A DNA stretch of 64,000 bases, taken from JAJDNH01 sp964552395 (GTDB lineage: Bacteria > Acidobacteriota > Thermoanaerobaculia > Thermoanaerobaculales > Sulfomarinibacteraceae). Below, piece by piece: positions 25,214 to 32,829 of this stretch. The notes beneath the pieces were generated by a model that was not told where the DNA came from, did not search any database, and saw only the letters and a list, made by a program, of their open reading frames with translations. The position numbers were made by a program, and so were the translations under genes. The DNA lies in the NCBI GenBank assembly GCA_964552395.1, contig CAZKGM010000006.1, forward strand, positions 62,001 through 126,000, in the 5' to 3' direction. How positions within the stretch are numbered: the stretch's first letter is position 1; each line of letters opens with the position of its first letter.

Positions 25214-26124
25214 GCACCAGCAGGAGGAGGTTCCTACAGCTCGCGACCACGGTGGCCGGCGCCTCGACCTTGCCGACCTCGGTTCACGCGTGGGAATCTC
25301 GTGCCCCGGACAACCCGTTTGCATGCCTCGTCGACCTCACACGGTGCATCGGCTGCCGCAAGTGCGAGGAGGCGTGCAACCGGGTCAACCACCTCCCCGG
25401 GCCAACTCAGTCCTTCGATGACCTCCGTGTCTTCGAGGCCGAACGGCGTCCTAATACGACCGCCTACACGGTGGTGAACCGCTACACGGCCAGTGCCCTC
25501 AGCGCCGGCCGCCGGCCGCAGGCGACCTACGTGAAGATCCAGTGCATGCACTGCCAGGATCCCGCCTGTGCTTCGGCATGTCCGACCGGCGCGATGTCCA
25601 AGCAGGCAAACGGTGCGGTGACGTACGACGTGGACCGGTGCATCGGATGCCGCTACTGCCTGATAGCGTGCCCGTTCCAGATCCCGGCGTACGAGTACGA
25701 GCGTGCGCTGGCTCCACGCGTGCGCAAGTGCACCTTCTGCTTCGAACGTCTGGACGAGGGAAAGCTGCCGGCCTGCGCCGCGGCCTGCCCCACCGACGCC
25801 ATTGTCTTTGGCCGTCGCCGGGCTCTTCTGGCCGAGGCCAGGCGCCGGATCCGGGAGCGGCCGGCTCGCTACGTGAACCACGTCTACGGAGAGCATGAGG
25901 TGGGCGGAACCTGCTGGCTCTACCTCTCCGGAGCTCCTTTTCCCCAGCTGGCCTTCCCGGACCTGCCATTGCAGGCAACCCCCGGAACCACCGAATCGAT
26001 TCAGCATGCCCTGTTCCACAACCTGTGGTCACCGGCTGCCTTGTTCGCCCTCTTGGCGGCCGTCATGGCCGTGACTCGGCGGACCGGCGACGAGCGCTCC
26101 GACACCGAGGGGAGTGCGCCGTGA
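25210..26124 (+). CDS. Tat-exported four-cluster ferredoxin subunit (HybA/DmsB type)
   Basis: A 304-residue electron-transfer protein. The twin-arginine signal is SRRRFLQLATTVAGA. Four 4Fe-4S motifs follow: CIGCRKCEEAC, CMHCQDPACASAC, CIGCRYCLIAC, CTFCFERLDEGKLPACAAAC, in the pattern of HybA/PsrB/NrfC proteins. A C-terminal membrane helix (WSPAALFALLAAVMAV) anchors it on the periplasmic side, as in HybA. It passes electrons between the NrfD/HybB subunit and the multiheme cytochrome. It overlaps its neighbours on both sides (ATGA, GTGA). Confidence 0.92.
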   Translation: MSTSRRRFLQLATTVAGASTLPTSVHAWESRAPDNPFACLVDLTRCIGCRKCEEACNRVNHLPGPTQSFDDLRVFEAERRPNTTAYTVVNRYTASALSAGRRPQATYVKIQCMHCQDPACASACPTGAMSKQANGAVTYDVDRCIGCRYCLIACPFQIPAYEYERALAPRVRKCTFCFERLDEGKLPACAAACPTDAIVFGRRRALLAEARRRIRERPARYVNHVYGEHEVGGTCWLYLSGAPFPQLAFPDLPLQATPGTTESIQHALFHNLWSPAALFALLAAVMAVTRRTGDERSDTEGSAP

Positions 26125-27281
26125 CCGCGGAGCCGAGGCCGGTAGACCGTCGTTTCTGGACACCAGGTGTGTGGGTCCTAACGGCTCTCGTGAGCGCCGC
26201 GGCAGTGACTCTGATCATCCGGTTCGGTTTCGGCCTCGGCACGGTCACAAACCTCGACAACGCCCATCCGTGGGGAATCTGGATCGGAGTCGACGTGGCC
26301 GCCGGGGTCGCCCTGGCGGCTGGCGGGTTTACGACCGCCTTCCTGGGCCACATCCTGGGTCGTCGTCACTACCAGCCGGTGACCCGCCCCGCCCTGCTCA
26401 CCGCGGCTCTGGGGTACACGATGGTTGCCTTTGCCGTCTTCGTCGACCTCGGCCGCTCCTGGGCAATCTGGAAGTTCCTGGTCTTTCAGAACCACCGGTC
26501 GGTGCTGTTCGAGGTCGGCATCTGCGTCATGACCTACCTGCTGGTTCTGTGGATCGAGCTGGTACCGGCGGTTGCCAGACGCCTGGGCAGACGGGTCAGG
26601 CTCCTCGGCTGGCTCGATCTGGGCGTCCGCAAGACGATGGGGGTGTTTATCATCCTCGGCGTCGTGCTGTCGTGCTGCCACCAGTCCAGCCTGGGCTCGC
26701 TCATGGTCATCGCTCCAACCAAGCTCCATCCGTTGTGGTACACGCCCTGGCTTCCACTGCACTTCCTCCTCTCGGCCATCGCGGTCGGATTCCCAATGGT
26801 CATTGTCGAGACCGGGCTCGCGACGCGCTCCCTTCGGCTTGACTCGGAGATGCCCGTGCTGGTTCCCATGTCCCGACTCGCAGCAGCCGCCTTGGGCGTG
26901 GCGCTCGCGGTCAGGCTGGGCGACTTTGTCGCCAGAAGGTCCTACCTCTTCATCGATGGCTCTGGCGCCTCCATCTCCCTACTGGTCGAGCTCGCCCTCG
27001 GAGGGGTATTGCCCTTGATCCTGCTGGTGATCCCGGCGGTACGGCGTTCCCGCGGTGGGCTTTTCCTTGCTGCGGCTCTGGTGGTGCTGGGGGTGCTCAT
27101 GAACCGTGTCAACGTCTTCGCGGTCGCGCTCCGCCCACCGTTTGCCGAGCACGCGTACGTTCCCGCCGTCGGGGAGCTGATCATCACCGCCGGGAGCGTT
27201 GCCGCCCTTCTGTTGCTCTACCGTGCGGCGGTGACCTACCTCCCGATTCTCTCCGCCCGCAAGCTCGAAGAGGTGCACTGA
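26121..27281 (+). CDS. NrfD/PsrC/HybB-type quinone-interacting membrane subunit
   Basis: A 386-residue protein with about ten membrane helices, closest in order to HybB (Ni-Fe hydrogenase-2 membrane subunit): TNLDNAHPWGIWIGVDVAAGVALAAGG, then CVMTYLLVLWIEL, SSLGSLMVIAP, WYTPWLPLHFLLSAIAVGFPMVI, and MNRVNVFAVALRP. HybB-type subunits exchange electrons with menaquinone. The start is GTG 26121 overlapping the ferredoxin stop; its own stop overlaps the cytochrome start by TGATG. Confidence 0.93.
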   Translation: MTAEPRPVDRRFWTPGVWVLTALVSAAAVTLIIRFGFGLGTVTNLDNAHPWGIWIGVDVAAGVALAAGGFTTAFLGHILGRRHYQPVTRPALLTAALGYTMVAFAVFVDLGRSWAIWKFLVFQNHRSVLFEVGICVMTYLLVLWIELVPAVARRLGRRVRLLGWLDLGVRKTMGVFIILGVVLSCCHQSSLGSLMVIAPTKLHPLWYTPWLPLHFLLSAIAVGFPMVIVETGLATRSLRLDSEMPVLVPMSRLAAAALGVALAVRLGDFVARRSYLFIDGSGASISLLVELALGGVLPLILLVIPAVRRSRGGLFLAAALVVLGVLMNRVNVFAVALRPPFAEHAYVPAVGELIITAGSVAALLLLYRAAVTYLPILSARKLEEVH

Positions 27282-29575
27282 TGCCCCCCGTTCGCCGACC
27301 ATCCGCCTGGCGGCGCAGTGCTTCGCCAGTTATCGGCACCGCACTACTGGCGGTTCTGTGTCTCGCCCAGGGGAGCGGTCCGGCCCCGGCAAGGGATGAT
27401 GCTCCTCGTTCCCCAGAGCAGGCACAGAAGTCGCGAGCCGACAGGCACCCGAGACCGGACGGCTGGGTTGCCGTCGACTCCGCACGAGCGCTCGAGGCCG
27501 GGGGGAAGCAGAAGCAAGAGGTGCTCGAGGTACGATACGAGGACTCGGTCCTTCGGCAACAGAGGTTGCGCCAGCTGGGGCCATCCACGGCCGACATCGA
27601 GCACGGCTGTGTGCTGCTGGCCAGCCCACTGGCCAACGCCTTCGAGGATCTCTACGGCCCGGTCCGGTTCATGCACGCGAAGCACGCCGCCTCACTGATG
27701 GGAAACTGCGCCCTCTGCCACCACGCGAGGCCCTCCGACCCGCAGCGGAAGGAAACCGTCGCATGCCGAGCCTGCCATCGTGCCGTCGCCGATCCTGACC
27801 GCCCCGGATGCGTGAGCCTCAAGGCTGCATATCATCTCAGCTGCGTTGGTTGCCACCGTGATAGGCACAAGGGACCGACCCATTGCGGTGGATGTCACCG
27901 CAGGCACGTCCCCGATCACCAGACTCTGGTGAGGCTCCCGCCCGATCCAACACCCGAGCAGGTGACCCTGGAGTGCTTGCGCTGCCACCCCGAGGTCGGA
28001 GAAGACGTGCTCCACAGCGCTCACTGGCTGTGGCGCGGCCCTTCCCCCTACACGGTTGGTCGTTGTCAGGAGATTCTGTGCGGCAAGGCCACCAACGCCA
28101 TCAACAACTTCTGTCTCGGGGTGCCGAGCAACTGGCCCCGCTGCACGTCCTGTCACGCGGGTTACGGGTGGAGGAACGCTACCTTCGATTTCAAGGACCC
28201 GTCGCACATCGACTGCCTCGTGTGTCATGACACGACCGGCAGCTACTTCAAGCCTCCAACGGCGGCCGGGTTTCCGGCGCCAGAGGTCGACCTCGTCTAC
28301 GTCGCGACCCACGTCGGCGCCACCTCACGGTCGACCTGCGGTGAGTGTCACTTCTCCGGAGGAGGAGGGGACGCGGTCAAGCACGCAGAGATGTGCAGTG
28401 CGCTCCGCTATCCCGACCGCACATGCGATATCCACATGGGTGGCTACGACTTCTCGTGTACCGACTGCCACCAGACCCGCAGCCACAAGATCTATGGACG
28501 CAGCTCATCGGCACCGGTTGCAGAAGGGTCGCTGCTGTGCGAGGACTGCCACACCTCCCGTCCGCACTATGGCGACACCCTGCTCGATTATCACCTCAAC
28601 GAGCACTGCCAAACGGTCGCATGCAATACCTGTCACTCACCCCTTTACTCCAAGTGCCGCCCAACCAGGATCTGGTGGGACTGGTCCGTCGCCGGCGACA
28701 AGGAGAGGGCGCCACGGCCGGATCACCTCGGAATGCCGACCTACAACTGGTTGAAGGGCGAGTTCCGCTGGACCAGCACGGCCAAGCCAGAGTACGCCTG
28801 GTACAACGGGTACACCCGACGGGTGCTCGCCGGTGATGTCGTGACTCTGGATGGAACGGTGGTGAACCCGCACTGGCCGATCTCCAAGAAGATGCGCGGC
28901 CGGTACATCCACATCATCGAGCCCGTCGGCGACAGGGCCGATCCCTCGTCCCGCATCACCCCGTTCAAGATCATGAGGGGTGTGCAGCCTGCGGATGCCC
29001 ATCATCCCACTCTCCTGATACCGCATCTGTTCCCCTCTGGTCCCGGCGATACCACCGCCTACTGGAAGCTGCTCGACTGGAAACGTGCCCTTGTTGCAGG
29101 GATGGAAGCGGCGTCCCTGCCCTACAGCGGCGAGTACGAATGGGTGCGCACGGCCATGTACTGGCGCATCGAACATGAGGTCATGCCCAAGGAGCTGGCC
29201 CTGTCCTGCGCGCACTGCCACCCCGCTCTCAATGGCCCCCAGACCTGCGATCGCTGCCACCGTTCGAAACCCGGTGTCGACTTTGCCAGGCTGGCACGGA
29301 CAGGCATCAGCTTCGCCGCCCTGAGCCGTCGGGGTTACGACGTCGAGGAGCTGGTCGGAATCACAGACTACCTCGGCTTCAGGAAACTGGGGTACCCGGG
29401 AGATCCGATCCTCCACGGAGGGCGTTTCAATAAGCTCCCCTTCGGCCCGAGGCCAACGTGGCTCGCGCCAGGATCGCGCACGGTTCCGCCACCGGAGCGC
29501 AGTCAGATTGGCGCCGGCTCGTCCCTGCGCCTGCTAGCCGTCCCCGATCCGGGGAGTGCCGGGAGCGACCGGTGA
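27281..29575 (+). CDS. 13-heme cytochrome c, octaheme tetrathionate reductase-like
   Basis: A 764-residue periplasmic cytochrome with a signal peptide and 13 CxxCH heme sites. Five lie in the N-terminal third (CALCH, CRACH, CVGCH, CGGCH, CLRCH). The rest include CTSCH, CLVCH, CGECH, CTDCH, CEDCH, CNTCH, CAHCH and CDRCH. The block from HWLWRGPSPYTVG through NNFCLGVPSNWPRCTSCHAG and DCLVCHDTTG is the hallmark of octaheme tetrathionate reductase (OTR), including the Lys after CG that serves as active-heme ligand in that family. OTR reduces tetrathionate, nitrite and hydroxylamine. Extra N-terminal hemes and linkage to HybA/HybB-like subunits suggest a quinol-fed reductase. The true substrate is unknown. 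Confidence 0.9.
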   Translation: MPPVRRPSAWRRSASPVIGTALLAVLCLAQGSGPAPARDDAPRSPEQAQKSRADRHPRPDGWVAVDSARALEAGGKQKQEVLEVRYEDSVLRQQRLRQLGPSTADIEHGCVLLASPLANAFEDLYGPVRFMHAKHAASLMGNCALCHHARPSDPQRKETVACRACHRAVADPDRPGCVSLKAAYHLSCVGCHRDRHKGPTHCGGCHRRHVPDHQTLVRLPPDPTPEQVTLECLRCHPEVGEDVLHSAHWLWRGPSPYTVGRCQEILCGKATNAINNFCLGVPSNWPRCTSCHAGYGWRNATFDFKDPSHIDCLVCHDTTGSYFKPPTAAGFPAPEVDLVYVATHVGATSRSTCGECHFSGGGGDAVKHAEMCSALRYPDRTCDIHMGGYDFSCTDCHQTRSHKIYGRSSSAPVAEGSLLCEDCHTSRPHYGDTLLDYHLNEHCQTVACNTCHSPLYSKCRPTRIWWDWSVAGDKERAPRPDHLGMPTYNWLKGEFRWTSTAKPEYAWYNGYTRRVLAGDVVTLDGTVVNPHWPISKKMRGRYIHIIEPVGDRADPSSRITPFKIMRGVQPADAHHPTLLIPHLFPSGPGDTTAYWKLLDWKRALVAGMEAASLPYSGEYEWVRTAMYWRIEHEVMPKELALSCAHCHPALNGPQTCDRCHRSKPGVDFARLARTGISFAALSRRGYDVEELVGITDYLGFRKLGYPGDPILHGGRFNKLPFGPRPTWLAPGSRTVPPPERSQIGAGSSLRLLAVPDPGSAGSDR

Positions 29576-29662
29576 CGTTCTCATGTCCGATCCTGGTACA
29601 TGCGGGCCCGAGAGGTCCGACGTTCTTGCCACTTGTGGCTCGGCAACTGAAAGGAGGATGCC

Positions 29663-30130
29663 GTGCAACAGACAGGACTCCGGGGACACACGTTGTTCCA
29701 GATGCTGCAACCGCAACAGGTGGCCGCCATCAGCGATGCCGCCGAGGAGGTGGTCCTCGAGGCCGGCAGCCCCGTGTACCGCCACGGCGACCGCGCCGAC
29801 TTCTTCTACGTCGTGCGCGAGGGAGCAGTCGCCCTGCGTGGCGAACGGGCGGATGGCCTTGGGCTGCACGTGGATGAGGTGGGACCCGGCGAGATCTTCG
29901 GCGCCTGCATCTGCTTCGGCCGCGACAGCTACACCTTGAGCGCGCGATGTGAGGCGCGGACCAGGCTGCTCCGCATCCGCGCGGACGCGCTCAAGAGTCT
30001 TCTGGACGCCGATCCTCGCCTCGGCTACACCGTCCAGGGGTATATCTCGGGGGTCTACTTTCGGCGGTACATCGAAACGGTAACCAAGCTCCAGGCGGTG
30101 GTGCACTCTCTGCCGCTGACGAGCGCCTGA
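29663..30130 (+). CDS. Cyclic-nucleotide-binding-domain protein without DNA-binding domain
   Basis: A 155-residue protein that is only a CRP-type sensory barrel: VLEAGSPVYRHGDRADFFYVVREGAVAL, then EIFGACICFGRDSYTLSARCEA in the phosphate-cassette position, then helices YTVQGYISGVYFRRYIETVTKLQ. The cassette lacks the Gly-Glu...Arg-Ser-Ala pattern and has Cys residues (GACICFG), so cAMP binding is doubtful; redox or heme sensing is possible. GTG 29663 follows AAAGGAGG. It lies between the cytochrome and the flavoenzyme and may share their promoter. Confidence 0.82.
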   Translation: MQQTGLRGHTLFQMLQPQQVAAISDAAEEVVLEAGSPVYRHGDRADFFYVVREGAVALRGERADGLGLHVDEVGPGEIFGACICFGRDSYTLSARCEARTRLLRIRADALKSLLDADPRLGYTVQGYISGVYFRRYIETVTKLQAVVHSLPLTSA

Positions 30131-30160
30131 AGACGACAGCCAGCAGCTGTTCGCCGTGCC

Positions 30161-32137
30161 ATGAACGATCGCGTTTTCACACCGCTCTCGCTGGGCCCCG
30201 TCCGGGTCCCGAACCGCCTTGCCCTCGCGCCGGTTAAGACCGCGCTCGGCAGCCTGGACGGTGCGGTCACTGCCGAGCTCCTCGCTTACTACCAGCGTCG
30301 CGCGCTGGGTGGTGCCGGCCTCGTGATCGTGGAGCCGATGTACGTTGACCCACGCGGACGGGAGCATCCGCGCCAGCTGGGCGCGGACCGCGACCAGCTG
30401 ATCACCGGGATGCGCGCCCTGGTAGGGGTCGTGCGCCGCCACGGCGCCGTGGCGTTCGCGCATCTCAACCATGCCGGCCGGGCAGCTAACCCCAAGGCCG
30501 TCGGCGGTCCTATCGAGGCTCCATCCGCCGTCGCCTGCCGGAGTACCGGCGCCACTCCGGAAGCGATGACCGAGGCGAGAATCAACGCAGTCCTCGCGAG
30601 ATGCCGGCGAGCCGCGGAGCGGGCGTGCGCAGCGGGTTTCGACGGCATCGAGCTGCAGCTCGGCCTCGGCTACCTCCCGGCGCAGTTTCTCTCCCCCCTC
30701 ACCAACCGGCGCAACGACTCCTGGGGGCGCGACCGCTGGCGTTTTGCACGGGAGGTCGTTGCTGCTGTGCGAGGAGCCACCGGGGAAGGGCGCGCTCTGA
30801 TCATCCGTCTGTCTGCGGACGAGAAGGTCATCGGTGGTCTCCGACTGGAGCACTCGATCAATCTGGTGCAACAGCTCGTCGCCTGGGGCGTCGACGGAGT
30901 TCACGTCGTGACCGGTTCGGCCTGTGACACCCCACCCTGGTACTACCAGCACATGAGCCTACCGGCAGGGGTCAACGAGAGTCTGGCCGCCGAGCTACGG
31001 AAGGTGACGACACTGCCGGTCCTGGTGGCCGATCGGCTCGGCGATCCCGACCGTATCAGGATGATCCTGGAGGAAGGGCTTGCCGATATCGTCGCGCTGG
31101 GCCGGCCGCTCGTGGCGGACCCAGACCTGCCGCAGAAGATGCGCGACGGGCGGGAGGCCGAGATTATGAGCTGTGGATCCTGCCTCCAAGGCTGCCTGGC
31201 CAGGGTCCGTGCAGGTCGCCCTATCGGGTGTCTCATCAACCCAGAAGTTGGCCACGAGGCTGATCCAAGCTTGCCGGCGCCGGCTCTGGGCACCCGGTTG
31301 GTGGTCGTCGGCGGTGGGCCGGCCGGTCTGCAGGCGGCGTTGTCTGCTCATCGTCGAGGCTTTGGCGTGACGCTTCTGGAACGGGAAGCCCACCTCGGAG
31401 GGCGGTTCAATCTCGCTCACTTGACCCCCGGCAAGGCAAGCATGGCCCGGCCACTGCGCTCCCTGGTGGCGGCCGTGGAGCGATCCGGCATCGACGTGCG
31501 GACCGGCACCGAGGCTACGGCCTCATCGGTCTTGGCGCTCGACCCGGAACGCGTTATCGTCGCCACGGGCTCGCTGACCAGGGTTCCGGACATTCCCGGC
31601 TTGCTGCACCCGGTCACGGCGGAAGACCTCCTCACGGGACGGTGCACGGCCGGTCGGTGGGTGCTGGTGGTCGGCGGCGACCTGGTAGGCATCGAGATTG
31701 CCGAGTGGCTCGCCTCCGGGCCGCACGTCGTGATGGTGGTCGAGATGCTCGACGAGGTGGCCCGTGACATGGAGACCGTGGGTCGTGCGCTGGCCCTGAA
31801 GCACCTCGAAGAGGAGGGAGTCGATATCTTCACTAGGACCCGCATCGACCGTATGGAAGACGGTGAGGTGTTTGTATGTGACGTAGGAGGCGGCGAGGCA
31901 CGTTCACTGGGAATATTCGACACCGTAGTCATCGCCACCGGCCGCCGCGCCCATGACCCGCTCTCCAGCGCTGTGCGCGCAGCCGGAGTCGAGGTCGTCG
32001 TCGCCGGCGATGCGGTCATCCCGGGCCAGGTCATCGATGCCACTGCGTGCGGCCACGCAGCAGCCCTCGGCAGCGTCCCTGCGGCCCGGAGGCCAAGAGC
32101 AAGCACACAGAGGCCTAGGCAGATGGTTAAGGGGTAA
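30161..32137 (+). CDS. Old-yellow-enzyme/FadH-like NAD(P)H:flavin oxidoreductase (FMN, 4Fe-4S, FAD)
   Basis: A 658-residue three-part enzyme of the 2,4-dienoyl-CoA reductase/trimethylamine dehydrogenase family. Residues 1-330: FMN-binding TIM barrel (VPNRLALAPV, HLNHAGR, QFLSPLTNRRNDSWGRDR, VALGRPLVADPDL). C338, C341, C345 and C357 have the C-x2-C-x3-C-x11-C spacing of the family's Fe-S cluster. Residues 375-640: FAD and NAD(P) domains (VVVGGGPAGLQAAL, then VLVVGGDLVGIEIAEW). The active loop reads ELQLGLGYL rather than the common E-x-H-x-x-H-G-Y-L, so the substrate likely differs. It is downstream of the multiheme operon. Confidence 0.9.
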   Translation: MNDRVFTPLSLGPVRVPNRLALAPVKTALGSLDGAVTAELLAYYQRRALGGAGLVIVEPMYVDPRGREHPRQLGADRDQLITGMRALVGVVRRHGAVAFAHLNHAGRAANPKAVGGPIEAPSAVACRSTGATPEAMTEARINAVLARCRRAAERACAAGFDGIELQLGLGYLPAQFLSPLTNRRNDSWGRDRWRFAREVVAAVRGATGEGRALIIRLSADEKVIGGLRLEHSINLVQQLVAWGVDGVHVVTGSACDTPPWYYQHMSLPAGVNESLAAELRKVTTLPVLVADRLGDPDRIRMILEEGLADIVALGRPLVADPDLPQKMRDGREAEIMSCGSCLQGCLARVRAGRPIGCLINPEVGHEADPSLPAPALGTRLVVVGGGPAGLQAALSAHRRGFGVTLLEREAHLGGRFNLAHLTPGKASMARPLRSLVAAVERSGIDVRTGTEATASSVLALDPERVIVATGSLTRVPDIPGLLHPVTAEDLLTGRCTAGRWVLVVGGDLVGIEIAEWLASGPHVVMVVEMLDEVARDMETVGRALALKHLEEEGVDIFTRTRIDRMEDGEVFVCDVGGGEARSLGIFDTVVIATGRRAHDPLSSAVRAAGVEVVVAGDAVIPGQVIDATACGHAAALGSVPAARRPRASTQRPRQMVKG

Positions 32138-32183
32138 GGGGATGCGATGGTGGTACCTCTCTCCTTCCCGAAAGGAGGGGCCG

Positions 32184-32516
32184 ATGACGGACCGCGAGTT
32201 GATCCACGCGTTGCGACGGGGCCACCTCTTGTCGTTGAAACCGGGGGAACTCCCCGGCCGGCTTGTGGCGGCGCGAGTCATCCGTGCGGACGCCACCTGT
32301 GTCACAGGGTGTATCAGGATCTTGGCCGTCGATGACTCGATCGTGGTGCAGGAGGAGACAGTGGACGGCGGCCTGCTGATCCGCGCCATGCCCTCCCTGC
32401 AGCGAGCTCAGATCTTCGTCGACCGGCGTCTCGACTCGTACGCACCACTCTGGCACGGGCTGAGCTGCCCCGTCACGGCGTGCCGGTCGTGGCCTCCACA
32501 GGCTACGAGCCGTTGA
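32184..32516 (+). CDS. Small hypothetical protein
   Basis: 110 residues from ATG 32184, preceded by AAAGGAGGGG. The core (ELIHALRRGHLLSLKPGELPGRLVAARVIRADA...TGCIRILAVDDSIVVQEET) is a mixed alpha/beta domain that I do not recognise. The end after APLWHG looks poorly folded (Cys, Trp and Pro rich) and overlaps the following pseudogene by 37 nt, so the C-terminus may be altered by the same deletion that damaged the next gene. Confidence 0.55.
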   Translation: MTDRELIHALRRGHLLSLKPGELPGRLVAARVIRADATCVTGCIRILAVDDSIVVQEETVDGGLLIRAMPSLQRAQIFVDRRLDSYAPLWHGLSCPVTACRSWPPQATSR

Positions 32517-32829
32517 AAACCGGAGCGCCCAACGCATTCGCCGACCCTTTACAGGCTACGAGATACGAGGCGTGGCACGTGGGCCCCGGCAGGCGTGCCG
32601 ATCGTCTCGAGATAGCCCTGCTAAGAAGGCTGCTGGTGGATGTGCCCGAGGCGCGCTCGGTTCTCGAGATCGGCGTTGGCAGGGGCCACGTCGACCGGCT
32701 CTTCGCCGCCAGAGGGTTCGAGGTCATCGGCATCGATCTCTCGTTCTGGCGGAAGTGTTTGCCGCGGCGTGTGAGAATGGCTCCTGTGTCCTCGTGGCGA
32801 CCGTGTCCAACGCCTGCCTGATAGGCTAG
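32480..32829 (+). pseudogene. Internally deleted SAM-methyltransferase remnant
   Basis: Codons from GTG 32480 read as a methyltransferase start: RYEAWHVGPGRRADRLE, then SVLEIGVGRGHVDRLFAARG and GFEVIGIDLS, which is motif I through the acidic strand. At about 32745 the frame abruptly changes: the next frame reads VLAEVFAAACENGSCVLVATV to a TAG at 32829, looking like a methyltransferase C-terminal end. Roughly 100 residues between are missing, and the junction shifts the frame. It is most simply a pseudogene from one deletion. Confidence 0.6.

Noticed and set aside
29534..30952. 472-codon minus-strand frame over the sensor and flavoenzyme genes
   Set aside because: It mirrors two well-supported plus-strand genes; no known motif, so a GC-driven shadow.
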